A stretch of DNA of 64,000 bases from DATATV01 sp035551355 (GCA_035551355.1 DASZNF010000004.1:62001-126000), one strand, 5' to 3'; counted from the first letter of the stretch, positions 1-8,506 are shown. Notes: generated by a model not told the origin, from the sequence alone. Numbers and translations are program-made.

Positions 1-471
1 CCGCCCGAGGAGTGGTTGGGATCGCCTGCCGCGCAACGATTTCCGCTGCAACTGATCGCCAACAACCCGGCCACCCGGCTGCACAGCCAGCTCGACCACG
101 GCCCGCTGTCGGCCGCGTCCAAGGTGGCCGGGCGGGAACCGATCCGGATGCACCCGGCGGATGCGGAGGCACGCGGCTTGGCCGCGGGTGCGGTGGTGCG
201 AGTGTTCAACGACCGGGGCGCCTGCCTGGCCGGGCTGGTGGTCACCGAGGACGTGCGGCCGGGCGTGGTGCAGTTGTCCACCGGTGCCTGGTTCGACCCG
301 GACGAGACCGGCATGTGCCGGCACGGCAACCCGAACGTGCTCACCCTGGATGTCGGCACCTCCGCGCTGGCCCAAGGCTGTTCCGGTCAGCTCACCCTGG
401 TGCAGGTGGCCGGATACGCGCAGCGGCCGCCCGAGATGCGGGCGTTCGAATCACCTCGGACAACGACATGA
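1..471 (+). CDS. C-terminal part of a molybdopterin oxidoreductase (biotin sulfoxide/TMAO reductase type)
   Basis: The reading frame is open from the first base, so only the last 156 or so codons of the gene are present. The segment RFPLQLIANNPATRLHSQLD and the following stretch, with a GAWFDP motif, match the molybdopterin-dinucleotide-binding C-terminal domain of the DMSO reductase family, closest in style to biotin sulfoxide and TMAO reductases (BisC/TorA). This domain wraps around the cofactor. The catalytic domain, any signal peptide and the Mo ligand lie outside the window, so substrate and location cannot be judged. It ends about 110 bases before a dioxygenase on the same strand; the gap shows no clear structure. 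Confidence 0.8.
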   Translation, partial: PPEEWLGSPAAQRFPLQLIANNPATRLHSQLDHGPLSAASKVAGREPIRMHPADAEARGLAAGAVVRVFNDRGACLAGLVVTEDVRPGVVQLSTGAWFDPDETGMCRHGNPNVLTLDVGTSALAQGCSGQLTLVQVAGYAQRPPEMRAFESPRTTT

Positions 472-585
472 TCCGGCTCGGAGTCGATCTCTGTCCGAAA
501 TAGTCCAGGCCGGACATAATCCCAGCCGACGGAATCACCGTCCGGCATATTGACCGGCCCGCGAGGGGATGCCAATCATTTCCGT

Positions 586-1488
586 ATGACCACTGCGGTT
601 TCGTTGGCGATTGCACCGGTTGCCGGACGTATCGGCGCGCGGATCGACGGGGTCCGCCTCGGGCCGGATCTGGACCCGGAGACCGTCACGGCGATCCGGG
701 ACGCGTTGCTGCGCCACAAGGTGATCTTCCTGCCCGGCCAGCACCACCTGGACGACGCGGCGCACGCCGGATTCGCCCGGCTGCTGGGCGAACTGACCAC
801 CGCGCACCCCACCGTGCCTGCGGTCGACGGCACGGCCAACGTGCTGCCGCTGGACGCCGAAGCCGGTGGCAAGGCCAACCAGTGGCACACCGATGTGACC
901 TTTGTGGACGCTCCGCCGGCCTTCTCGGTGCTGCGCGCGGTGACCATTCCGCCCTACGGTGGGGACACCTCGTGGGCCAACACGGTGACCGCCTACGAGG
1001 AACTGCCGCCCACCCTGCGCGAACTGGCCGAACGGTTGTGGGCGCTGCATTCCAACCTCTACGACTACGCCGCCCTCAAGCCCGAGGCGTCCGCGGCCGA
1101 CCAGGCGCACTACCGCGAGGTGTTCACCCGGATCAATTTCGAGACCGAGCACCCGGTGGTGCGGGTGCACCCGGAGACCGGCGAGCGTTCGCTGCTGCTG
1201 GGCAACTTCGCCCAGCATCTGCTCGGCGTGCCCAAGGCCGACTCGGCCCACCTGATCGACCTGCTGCAGAGCCACGTCAGCCGGCTGGAGAACACCGTGC
1301 GCTGGCGCTGGAGCGCCGGTGACGTGGCCATCTGGGACAACCGGGCCACTCAGCACTACGCCATCGACGACTACGGCGACCAGCCGCGCCGCATGCACCG
1401 GGTCACCATCGCCGGGGACGTGCCGGTCGGGGTGCACGGCCAGCGCAGCGTGTCCCGCACCGGCGACGCCACCGCCTACCACGCCTGA
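586..1488 (+). CDS. Fe(II)/2-oxoglutarate-dependent dioxygenase, alkylsulfatase/TauD family
   Basis: This 300-residue protein is predicted to couple oxidative decarboxylation of 2-oxoglutarate to hydroxylation of a sulfonate or sulfate ester, which releases sulfite or sulfate. The iron ligands are visible as H101-T-D103 (QWHTD) and H257 (RATQH), and an arginine in MHRVT near residue 272 would bind 2-oxoglutarate. From memory it resembles the mycobacterial alkylsulfatase Rv3406 along its length, including the GDVAIWDNRATQH and MHRVT blocks. The ATG at 586 was preferred because homologous sequence begins there; an upstream in-frame TTG at 550 would add 12 residues that fit nothing. It follows a molybdoenzyme of the sulfoxide-reductase type. 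The P450 and NRPS genes are far away, so a role in peptide tailoring is unlikely. Confidence 0.85.
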   Translation: MTTAVSLAIAPVAGRIGARIDGVRLGPDLDPETVTAIRDALLRHKVIFLPGQHHLDDAAHAGFARLLGELTTAHPTVPAVDGTANVLPLDAEAGGKANQWHTDVTFVDAPPAFSVLRAVTIPPYGGDTSWANTVTAYEELPPTLRELAERLWALHSNLYDYAALKPEASAADQAHYREVFTRINFETEHPVVRVHPETGERSLLLGNFAQHLLGVPKADSAHLIDLLQSHVSRLENTVRWRWSAGDVAIWDNRATQHYAIDDYGDQPRRMHRVTIAGDVPVGVHGQRSVSRTGDATAYHA

Positions 1489-1508
1489 CCCTTTCCCCTC
1501 CGGCGGAG

Positions 1509-1524
1509 CCGTTGCCGCCAACGG
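1509..1524. terminator. Hairpin between convergent genes
   Basis: A perfect 6-bp stem with a 4-base loop (CCGTTG-CCGC-CAACGG), followed by TTT on the plus strand, lies in the 52-base gap between two convergent genes. It is probably a weak bidirectional terminator. The same stem arms recur inside the NRPS genes. Confidence 0.5.
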
Positions 1525-1540
1525 TTTCCGCGCCCGGGTT

Positions 1541-3256
1541 TCAGTGACCGGTGGCGAAATCGGCCAGGTTGGCCGAGATCGGGTCGGCCGCGCCGGTGTT
1601 CTGCACCGGCGCCGCGGTCAGCACGTCCAGGTGGTGGTAGCCGGGCGCGATCACGGTGCGCCCGGGTGGCACCCCGTTGCCGACCACCAGGCCCGAGCCG
1701 CCCAGCAGGTTGATCACCGGGTTCGCACTGATCCCGTTGGGATACAACAGGTGCGACTGGATCTGCGGCGATCCGGCCTGGTAGATGTCGGTGACCAGCT
1801 TGGTCGGGAAGTACTCCTCGGTGAAGTCCAGCGGCTGCTCGGCCAGGCTGCGGGCCAGTTCGCCGATGTCGGTGACCTCCCGGCTGGGATCGGTGAATTC
1901 GCCGCTGCTGACCTGGTCGTAGTTGGCCCAGCCGTATTCCGGGCCGTTCGGCTCGGTCGGAATGGCCTTGGGATCGGGGCCGAGCAGTTCCTTGAGGGTG
2001 GCCAGTTCGGGCACCTGGGTCAGGTCGTGGGGGACCGGGAAGTCCTTGGCTCCCACCGGGCCGCCGGTGAAGAATCCGGCCGCGCTCTGCAGGAAGGCCA
2101 GCGGCTCGGAGTTGTTGTCCAGCAACGCGCCCAGCGCCGCGTCGTTGCTCAGCCGGAAGTCCTTGGCCGCAGGGCTGCCGGTGACGAAGTTGGTCAGCTC
2201 CCGGGAGAACAGGAAGCGCAGGGTGAAATCGAGATTCGCGTTGTCCGGCAGTGCGGCGGCCAGCGAGGACAGCCCGGCCGGATCGACATCCGCGGCCACT
2301 CCCGCGATGCCCAGCACGTTCATGGTTTCGGCGTTGAGCAGCACCGGCAACTGGATGGATCGGGGCACCAGCCCGGCGTCCAGCGCCGCTTGCGTTGCCG
2401 CGTAACCGATTCCGGGGTCGGGCAGCAGGTCCGACATCGTCGGCATGCCGGACAGCGAGGACATCGAGGTGGAGATCGTGGTGTCCAGCGCGAAGTAGCC
2501 GCCGCACTGCTGGTAACCGGCGTCGTCGGTGGTGGCCGGGTTGCCGTCGAAATCCCATTCGGCGAAGAACCCGGTGATGATCCCGCCCAGGGAATGCCCG
2601 CCGCACAACACCTTCTGCTTGCGCAGCGGCTGGCTGGGCAGTTCCTCGGCCAGCAGGTCGTACTCGTCGCGCACGGTCTGCTCCATGCCCACCCGGCCCA
2701 GCCAGCCGAGCTGGCTGTTGTCGGCGTACCCGGCGAAGGTGCGGCCGTCGACACTGGTGCCGTGGTAGTAGTAGTCGATCGCCACCTGGGAGTTCTTCGC
2801 GGCCAGCGCGGCCTGCCGGCCGGTCGGGTCCTCCAGGCAGTTGGAGCGCCGGTCCAGCGCCCAGAACTCCAGGTGCCGGCCGAGTTCGTCGGCGGCGGTG
2901 ATGGTGTCCCGGGCCACGCTGTCGAACGCGCCCGCGCCCTCCAGGATGCCGGGCTGAGCCACGAGAATGCGGTCCGCGTCGGCCGACCGAGTAGGCCCGT
3001 CCGCGGCGCGGTAGCGCAGATAGGACAGCCAGTCGCAGGCGGCCGGGTGCGGTCCGGCCGAGGCCGGCAGCGGCAGATACACCGAGACCTCGGACTCGGT
3101 GACGCCGGTGACCGGCGAGTTGGTGGACACCGGCGTTTCGATCCGGTTGCCGGTCGGGGCCTCGGCGGCCGCGGCGGGGGCGAGGGCCGGACCGGCGGTG
3201 GCCGCCAGCGCGGCGATGGTGAGCAGGCCGAACAGCGCGGAGCGGGTGCGCGTCAT
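1541..3256 (-). CDS. Secreted alpha/beta hydrolase (esterase/lipase-like)
   Basis: The 571-residue product starts with a clear Sec signal peptide: MTRTR, a hydrophobic stretch, then an Ala-rich cleavage zone near residues 28-32. The nucleophile elbow GHSLGG places the catalytic serine at residue 222, and a C-terminal GYHHLD is a good candidate for the catalytic histidine. Several cysteines suggest disulfides, as expected outside the cell. Substrate cannot be told from sequence; a lipid or polyester ester is the usual guess for such exported actinobacterial hydrolases. The start has a good ribosome site (AGGGAG). The gene diverges from a TetR-family regulator across a 66-base region with two palindromes, so repression by that neighbour is likely. 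Confidence 0.75.
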   Translation of the reverse strand: MTRTRSALFGLLTIAALAATAGPALAPAAAAEAPTGNRIETPVSTNSPVTGVTESEVSVYLPLPASAGPHPAACDWLSYLRYRAADGPTRSADADRILVAQPGILEGAGAFDSVARDTITAADELGRHLEFWALDRRSNCLEDPTGRQAALAAKNSQVAIDYYYHGTSVDGRTFAGYADNSQLGWLGRVGMEQTVRDEYDLLAEELPSQPLRKQKVLCGGHSLGGIITGFFAEWDFDGNPATTDDAGYQQCGGYFALDTTISTSMSSLSGMPTMSDLLPDPGIGYAATQAALDAGLVPRSIQLPVLLNAETMNVLGIAGVAADVDPAGLSSLAAALPDNANLDFTLRFLFSRELTNFVTGSPAAKDFRLSNDAALGALLDNNSEPLAFLQSAAGFFTGGPVGAKDFPVPHDLTQVPELATLKELLGPDPKAIPTEPNGPEYGWANYDQVSSGEFTDPSREVTDIGELARSLAEQPLDFTEEYFPTKLVTDIYQAGSPQIQSHLLYPNGISANPVINLLGGSGLVVGNGVPPGRTVIAPGYHHLDVLTAAPVQNTGAADPISANLADFATGH

Positions 3257-3282
3257 CGCGATCTCCCTGAGCGAGCGGTACC

Positions 3283-3297
3283 TACTACGGAGTAGTA
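3283..3297. promoter_or_regulatory. Palindromic operator candidate 1 (TetR/hydrolase divergent region)
   Basis: A perfect inverted repeat TACTAC-GGA-GTAGTA lies between the divergent hydrolase and TetR genes. Size and placement fit a TetR-family dimer site. Confidence 0.55.
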
Positions 3298-3304
3298 ACC
3301 ATGA

Positions 3305-3320
3305 TTTACCGGAGAGTAAA
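3305..3320. promoter_or_regulatory. Palindromic operator candidate 2, overlapping the TetR ribosome site
   Basis: A second inverted repeat, TTTAC-CGGAGA-GTAAA, starts 7 bases after the first and shares its CGGAG-GTA core. The GGAG in its spacer is also the likely ribosome-binding site for the TetR ATG at 3323, so binding here would directly limit expression of the regulator. Confidence 0.5.
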
Positions 3321-3322
3321 GC

Positions 3323-4009
3323 ATGTCGCCCGTAAGCTCAACGCCCGTGACTGAAGAGGGTGCCGCGAATCGGTCCCGGCCGCGCCGCAGTCCCGCGGCC
3401 CGGCCCACCGACGACCAGCTGCTCGGCGCGGCGCGGATGGTGTTCGCCGAGCGCGGCTACGTGCAGGCCACCATGGAGGCCATCGCCGAGGCGGCCGACT
3501 CGACCAAACCGACGCTGTATGCCCACTTCGGCGACAAGGCCGCGCTGTACCGGGCGGTGTTCGGCCGAGAGGTGGAAGCGCTGCGCGACTGGCTGCTGCG
3601 GGCCTACGAGGAAGCGGCCGGTCTGCCGCTGGCCCAACAGGTGCGCGGCTACGTGATGGCCCTGTTCCGGTACGCCACCGCGCACGCGGACTCCTTCCGC
3701 ATCCTGTTCGACCAGCACGGCGCCGACGAGCTGGATCCGGTCCGGATGTCCGTTGTGGACACCATCTCGGACCGGGTGGCCGAGCAGATCCGCCGCTACC
3801 TCACCGAACTGGGCCGGGAACCCGGGCCCTCGGTGCGGCTGCTGGCCGAGATGCTGGTCGGGTTGGTGGGCGGCGCGGCCCGGCACGTGCGACGCACCAA
3901 GAACCTGGACCCGGTGGTGGCCGGGGAACTGGCCACCACGTTCATCATGGCCGCCCTGACCAACCTCGACCACTCCTTGCTGGACCCGATCGACCACCCG
4001 GCCCCCTGA
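3323..4009 (+). CDS. TetR/AcrR-family transcriptional regulator
   Basis: This is a 228-residue TetR-family repressor with a basic, low-complexity N-terminal tail of about 25 residues. The helix-turn-helix lies around residues 33-80 (VFAERGYVQATMEAIAEAA followed by KPTLYAHFGDKAALYRAV, a textbook TetR signature). The C-terminal ligand-binding domain contains HADSFRILFDQHG, as in AefR-type C-terminal domains. The ATG at 3323 has a GGAG ribosome site embedded in a palindrome. Its likely targets are itself and the divergent secreted hydrolase. The ligand is unknown. Confidence 0.85.
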   Translation: MSPVSSTPVTEEGAANRSRPRRSPAARPTDDQLLGAARMVFAERGYVQATMEAIAEAADSTKPTLYAHFGDKAALYRAVFGREVEALRDWLLRAYEEAAGLPLAQQVRGYVMALFRYATAHADSFRILFDQHGADELDPVRMSVVDTISDRVAEQIRRYLTELGREPGPSVRLLAEMLVGLVGGAARHVRRTKNLDPVVAGELATTFIMAALTNLDHSLLDPIDHPAP

Positions 4010-4038
4010 GATCAGCGCTCAGCGCACAGTTGCTGATC
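4010..4038. terminator. Hairpin between convergent TetR and IclR genes
   Basis: GATCAGC and GCTGATC form a perfect 7-bp stem with a 15-base loop directly after the TetR stop codon, in the 72-base convergent gap. No T-run follows, so termination strength is uncertain. Confidence 0.4.
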
Positions 4039-4081
4039 GGCGAGCGAATCGATGGTGGCTTCGGTGTATGCCGCGACAATC

Positions 4082-4894
4082 TCACGCGGAGTCGCTCCGG
4101 CCAGGCAAAACCACCCGGTTCCGGGTGTAGTCCCTGGCCAGCTCGCGGGACAGCGCCAGCGCGGCCGTGCGCACCGCCGGGGCCAGCCGCTCCAGGTCCA
4201 GCCGCTGCACGTTGCCGGTGATGGAGATGGCCGCGATCGGCTTGCGCCGGTGGTCGTACACCGGGGCGGCCACCGCGGCCACGCCCACCTCGGCCTCCTC
4301 GTGGTTGACGCAGTAGCCGCGCTGCACGCCCCGGGCCAGTTCGGTGCGCAGCATCCCGGGCATCACGATGGTCCGCGGGGTGCACCGGGCCAGCCCACCG
4401 GACACGATGGTGCGGAAGTAGTCCGGCGGCCCCAGGGCCAGGAACACCTTGCCGGTCGCGGTGCAGTGCACCGGCATCCGGCCGCCCACCCCGGACATGA
4501 TCGGGGTGGACCGGTGCCCGCTGACCTTCTCCAGGAACAGCGTGTGCCTGCCGTCCCGGACCGCGAGATGGATGTTCTCGTGGGTGGCCTCGTAGAGGTC
4601 CTCCAGATAGGGCAGTGCCGTGTCGCGCAGGTCCCGGCGGCGCGGAACCCGTTGGCCCAGCTCGAAAAGGGCCATGCCCAGCCGGTAACCGCCTTCGGTG
4701 CGCTCCAGCCCGCCCCACGCCAGGAGCTCCGCGACCAGTCGGTGCGCGGTCGGCTTGGGCAGCCCGGTGCGCCGGGACAGCACGGCCAGGCTCAGCTCGG
4801 TGTCGTCCGGTCCGAACGCGTCCAACAGCATCAGGCCGCGGGCCAGCACCGACTTCGGCGGGATGCCTCGTTGCTCCGCACCGCTTGCGGTCAT
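4082..4894 (-). CDS. IclR-family transcriptional regulator
   Basis: The 270-residue protein has an IclR winged helix-turn-helix at about residues 15-75 (LSRRTGLPKPTAHRLVAELLAWGG without break) and an IclR effector domain from about 90 onward, including the GGRMPVHCTATGKVFLA segment and VAAPVYDHRRKPIAAISI. It is the last gene of an operon, 27 bases after the ThDP decarboxylase, and so probably senses a substrate or intermediate of that pathway. Likely targets are the palindrome over its own start region and the inverted repeat in the divergent promoter at 8507-8525. Both assignments are inferred from position only. Confidence 0.85.
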   Translation of the reverse strand: MTASGAEQRGIPPKSVLARGLMLLDAFGPDDTELSLAVLSRRTGLPKPTAHRLVAELLAWGGLERTEGGYRLGMALFELGQRVPRRRDLRDTALPYLEDLYEATHENIHLAVRDGRHTLFLEKVSGHRSTPIMSGVGGRMPVHCTATGKVFLALGPPDYFRTIVSGGLARCTPRTIVMPGMLRTELARGVQRGYCVNHEEAEVGVAAVAAPVYDHRRKPIAAISITGNVQRLDLERLAPAVRTAALALSRELARDYTRNRVVLPGRSDSA

Positions 4895-4903
4895 GGGTGC
4901 ATG

Positions 4904-4925
4904 GTAGATCTCTTGATCGATCTAC
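4904..4925. promoter_or_regulatory. Inverted repeat upstream of the IclR gene
   Basis: GTAGATC and GATCTAC form a perfect 7-bp inverted repeat with an 8-base spacer. It covers the stop codon of the decarboxylase gene and ends 9 bases before the IclR start. It may be an autoregulatory operator, or an RNA hairpin that tunes IclR expression within the operon. Confidence 0.4.
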
Positions 4926-6583
4926 TCGGCCGAGTAGCCGTGCTCGGCGCGATGGCTGCGTACCGGCACGTCGATCACCAGCGGGCCGTCCAGTTCGCCC
5001 GCACCGGCCACCACCTCGGTCAACTCGGCGGTGCTGCCCACCCGCACCGAGCGGAGGCCGAAGAAGTCCGCGGCCTGGGTCCAGTCCAGCCCGGGCGGGG
5101 CGATGTCCAGCCCGGTGTACCGGCGCAGCTCGGCCGAGCGGCTCTTGTGCTTGTCCAGCGTCTCCTTCAGCGTGCGGTACTCGCCGTTGTTGACCACCAC
5201 GAATGCCACCGGCACCCGGTAGCGGGCCGCGCTCCACAGGCCCTGCAGGCCGAACATGGCCGACCCGTCGCCCAGCACCGCGACCACCGGCCGGTCCGGA
5301 TTGCCCAGCCTGCTGCCGATGGCCGCGCCGATGCCCCAGCCCAGCCCGCCGCCCACGGTGTGCACGTAGGACTTGGGCCGGTCCTGGCGCAGCACCCGGC
5401 GCAGGTGAATGCCCGCGGTGATGGCCTCGTCGATCACCACCGCCTCGGCCGGGAGTCCGGCGGCGACGGCGTGCATGGCGGCCAGCGAGTCCAATGGCGC
5501 GTCGCCGTATGCGGCCAGCGCCGCCGCGTCTGTCTCGGCCCGGCCGGCCGTGGTGCGCCGGTCGATCGCCGCCCGCCGGGCGTGCGCGCCGGGCACCCGG
5601 CCGACCAGCGTGGCCCCCAGCAGCCCCAGGGTGGCTCGGGGCGCGCCGACCAGCCCGGCCGCGACCGGGAAGTTGCGGCCGATCTCGTTGGCGTCCACGT
5701 CCAGCTGCACCGCGGTCATGCCCTCGGGCACGGCCGGGCCGGGGGAGTAGTGGTGCGGCATGAACGCGTGCGTGCCGGCCACGAACACCACGTCGTGCTC
5801 GCTGAGCGCGGCCCGGATCGCCTCGTTGACCGGGGGGAGCATGCCCGCGTATAGCGGGTGGCGGCCGGGGAAGTTGATGCCGTCGGCCATCGGCTGGTGG
5901 TAGACGGTCGCACCCAGCGCCTCGGCCACCGCGACCAGTTCGGCCACCGCGTCGGCCCGGCCGACCCCGTCCCCGGCCACGATCACCGGCGAGCGGGCCT
6001 CGGCCAGTATCTCCGCGGCCGCGGGCACTCCGGTGGCCGCGCCCGGCGCGTGCACCGAGGAGCGGCCAAGGAACGGCACGGATTCCTTCTCCGCCAACAG
6101 ATCCATCGGCACCGACAGGAACACCGGCCCGGCCGGCGGGGCCACGGCCAGGGCGAACGCCCGGCGCAGTGCCACCGGCAGGTCGTAGCCGTGCTGCACG
6201 TCGATGCCGGCCTTCACCGCCGGTGCGGCGATCGCGACCAGATCGCCGGAGAGCATCGGGTCCTGGATGAGGTGCCTGCGGTCCTGCTGGCCCGCGGTGA
6301 CCACCATCGGGGTGCGCGAGCGGCGCGCGTTGAGCAGCCCGAGCAGCCCGTTGGCCAGCCCGGCGGCCACGTGCAGGCTGACGAACGAGGGCCGCCCGGT
6401 GGCCCGGGCGTAACCGTCGGCCATGCCGACCGCGGTCAGCTCCTGCACCGCCAGGGTGTAGGGCAGGTCCTCGGCCTCGGCCAGCGCGTCCACGAACGGC
6501 AGCTCGGTGGTGCCCGGATTGCCGAAGATCCGGTCCACGCCCTCCTCACGCAGAATCCGCAGCATGGCCTCGATCGGTGTCAC
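4922..6583 (-). CDS. Benzoylformate decarboxylase-like thiamine diphosphate enzyme
   Basis: This 553-residue ThDP enzyme should decarboxylate an aryl or branched 2-oxo acid to an aldehyde. The N-terminal NPGTTELPF motif and the block LHVAAGLANGLLGLLNA followed by VTAGQQDRR are typical of benzoylformate decarboxylases. The cofactor-activating glutamate is E48 (VQELT). The ThDP/Mg motif GDGSA...NN runs from about residue 437 to 463. The GTG start at 6583 is set by a strong GGAGGGAGGA ribosome site; an open frame continues upstream but only as an overlap shadow of the next gene. The start overlaps the stop of the GMC oxidoreductase gene by 4 bases (GTGA), which implies translational coupling. 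Related families (acetolactate synthase, oxalyl-CoA decarboxylase) fit the N-terminus less well. Confidence 0.8.
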   Translation of the reverse strand: MTPIEAMLRILREEGVDRIFGNPGTTELPFVDALAEAEDLPYTLAVQELTAVGMADGYARATGRPSFVSLHVAAGLANGLLGLLNARRSRTPMVVTAGQQDRRHLIQDPMLSGDLVAIAAPAVKAGIDVQHGYDLPVALRRAFALAVAPPAGPVFLSVPMDLLAEKESVPFLGRSSVHAPGAATGVPAAAEILAEARSPVIVAGDGVGRADAVAELVAVAEALGATVYHQPMADGINFPGRHPLYAGMLPPVNEAIRAALSEHDVVFVAGTHAFMPHHYSPGPAVPEGMTAVQLDVDANEIGRNFPVAAGLVGAPRATLGLLGATLVGRVPGAHARRAAIDRRTTAGRAETDAAALAAYGDAPLDSLAAMHAVAAGLPAEAVVIDEAITAGIHLRRVLRQDRPKSYVHTVGGGLGWGIGAAIGSRLGNPDRPVVAVLGDGSAMFGLQGLWSAARYRVPVAFVVVNNGEYRTLKETLDKHKSRSAELRRYTGLDIAPPGLDWTQAADFFGLRSVRVGSTAELTEVVAGAGELDGPLVIDVPVRSHRAEHGYSAE

Positions 6584-8463
6584 CGCGTTCCTCCCTCCGT
6601 TGCCATGCCGCGCACCCGGGCGGCGATCCGGTCGGCGACCCGCGCGGCCAGCGCCATGATGGTCAGCGAGGGGTTCACCGACAGCACCGCGGGCAGCAGC
6701 GAGCCGTCCCCGACATACAGGCCGTCCACGTCGTGCGCCTGTCCGTGCCCGTCCACCACCGACCGGGCCGGATCCTCGCCCATCCGCACGCTGCCCTGCA
6801 TGTGCGTCGTGCTCAGTCCACTGTGGACGAGTCGGCGGGCGCCCGCCGCGCGCAACGCGGCGTCGGCGAACCGGGCGCCCTCGGCCAGCCGGCCGCGTTC
6901 CGAGGCGGAAAACCGTTTGCGGACCGCGATGTCCTCGCTGGTGGTCAGATCGAGCTGGCCGGTGTTCTCGTCGGTGGCCATCACCAGCAGCCCGGCCCAG
7001 TGCCGGTAGGCGCCGGCCGTGTCGGTCAGCGACCGCCCCCACAGGGGCCGGTTGTCCTCGTCCACCAGGCTTTCGGCGAACGACACCGGGTCCTGGATGG
7101 TGGTCGCCTCGATCACGATGCCCTCGTCCTGCCGGGCCAGACAGTGCGCGGTGATCGGATAGGCGCGGTGACAGTCCTGCGGCTCGTCGAACAACCCGTA
7201 CACCAATCGCGCCGGATGCAGTCCAAGAGTCTGCCCGGCCAGCCGGGTCGACGGCGTGCCCAGCTCAGTGAAATCGTTGCTGCGCAGCAAGATCTGCGGC
7301 GTGCGCAGCGCGCCCGCGGCGAGCACCACCAGGCGGGCGCGCACGGTGCCGGTGCGCCCGCCGGCGTGCCGATGGTCCACACCGGACACTCGTGGCCGGC
7401 CGCCGCCGCGCTCGATGCGCACCCGGGTCACCTCGCGCCGGGTACGCATGGCCAGCTTTCCGGTGCGCAGCACGGGAGTCAGGAAGGTGTTGAGGGTGGA
7501 GCGGCCCGCGTTGGTCGGACAGCCCTGCAGGCACGATCCGCATCGGGAACAGTTGTGGTCGGTGTAGGAGCGCACCGGGGCCAGCGGCGCGCCCAGCGCG
7601 GTGAATCCGGCGTTCACCCGGTGCACGCTGGGCGTCCAGTCCGGCCGCTCGCGCACCCCCAGCCGGTCCTCCAGCTCGTCGTACCAGGGCGCCAGATCCA
7701 CCGGCCCGAACGGCGCGCCGGAATCCCCGCACAGCCCGGTCTCCGCGTGAAAGCGGTCCAGGTCCGAAGCGGACGCGCGCATGGCCACCTTGGTGTTGGT
7801 CACCGTGGACCCGCCGACGCACCGGCCGCTGATCAGCGCCACCGGATCGCGGTCGTCCTCCTCGGCGGTGGCCGGCTGGATCGGCCACCACAGCTCGTGC
7901 CGGGCCCGCAGTTCGAACCGGGTGTGCCCGGCCGCCGGGTGGAAACCGCCTGCCTCCAACAAAAGCACGTCGAGCCCGCGCTCGGCCAGCGCGGCCGCGA
8001 TCACCCCGCCGCCCGCGCCCGAGCCGACCACCACCACCTCGGCCTCGGCCGGGGTGTCCGGCCGGTCCCACTCGTCCCACTCACTCGGCGCGGGCGCCGG
8101 TTCACCGAGAAACGACCAGTCCTTGTGCAACTGACGGGTCTGCGGGGTGTCGAAACCGATCGCGTCGTGGCCGGTCGGGCCGGTGTGACCGGGTGGGGCG
8201 AAGTCCCCGTAGTAGGCCTCGATGCCCAGTCGCCGCACCAGTTCGAACGCCGCGCCGTCGGTCAGCGCGGCCAGGCCGCGCTCGTCGGACACCCCGGCCA
8301 GCAGGCCGATCGCCGCGTGCAGCGCGTCTTCCTCGGCGGCTGACATCCCGGCCAGGCGGGCACGGATGTACTCGGCGGGCCGGATGTCCGCGGAACCGGG
8401 AACCACCAGCGCGCACACCCGGTCCAGCACCCGCCGCTGCCCGGCGCCCAGCCCGTCACCCAC
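6580..8463 (-). CDS. GMC-family FAD oxidoreductase with N-terminal gluconate-dehydrogenase-subunit-3-like domain
   Basis: The 627-residue protein begins with about 110 residues resembling the small subunit (subunit 3) of gluconate 2-dehydrogenase, then a GMC flavoprotein. The FAD dinucleotide fold is at residues 143-173 (GSGAGG at 147-152), and the C-terminal GMC signature includes THMQGSVRMG, GLYVGDGSLLP and SVNPSLT with the active-site His/Asn pair. Four cysteines at 305, 308, 311 and 315 (CSRCGSCLQGCP) have ferredoxin-like spacing; similar clusters occur in fatty-alcohol and cholesterol oxidase relatives. It probably oxidizes an alcohol or 2-hydroxy acid. No signal peptide is visible. Start is a GTG; no strong ribosome site precedes it. 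It heads the GMC-decarboxylase-IclR operon and diverges from an ABC importer. Confidence 0.8.
   Translation of the reverse strand: MGDGLGAGQRRVLDRVCALVVPGSADIRPAEYIRARLAGMSAAEEDALHAAIGLLAGVSDERGLAALTDGAAFELVRRLGIEAYYGDFAPPGHTGPTGHDAIGFDTPQTRQLHKDWSFLGEPAPAPSEWDEWDRPDTPAEAEVVVVGSGAGGGVIAAALAERGLDVLLLEAGGFHPAAGHTRFELRARHELWWPIQPATAEEDDRDPVALISGRCVGGSTVTNTKVAMRASASDLDRFHAETGLCGDSGAPFGPVDLAPWYDELEDRLGVRERPDWTPSVHRVNAGFTALGAPLAPVRSYTDHNCSRCGSCLQGCPTNAGRSTLNTFLTPVLRTGKLAMRTRREVTRVRIERGGGRPRVSGVDHRHAGGRTGTVRARLVVLAAGALRTPQILLRSNDFTELGTPSTRLAGQTLGLHPARLVYGLFDEPQDCHRAYPITAHCLARQDEGIVIEATTIQDPVSFAESLVDEDNRPLWGRSLTDTAGAYRHWAGLLVMATDENTGQLDLTTSEDIAVRKRFSASERGRLAEGARFADAALRAAGARRLVHSGLSTTHMQGSVRMGEDPARSVVDGHGQAHDVDGLYVGDGSLLPAVLSVNPSLTIMALAARVADRIAARVRGMATEGGTR
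6816..6828. repeat. Dispersed palindrome TCCACWGTGGA, copy 1
   Basis: GTCCACTGTGGAC lies inside the GMC oxidoreductase gene, where the reverse strand codes V-H-S-G. This is a different reading frame from the S-T-V-D copies, so the DNA rather than the peptide is conserved. Confidence 0.6.
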
Positions 8464-8506
8464 GCAGCGCAGCGTCGATCAGCCGCCGGGTAACGGACAA
8501 GGATCG

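Noticed and set aside
586..1488. Dioxygenase as a beta-hydroxylase of the NRPS product
   Set aside because: It lies 11 kb beyond the cluster end, on the other strand, past unrelated operons, and matches alkylsulfatase-type dioxygenases rather than SyrP-like hydroxylases.
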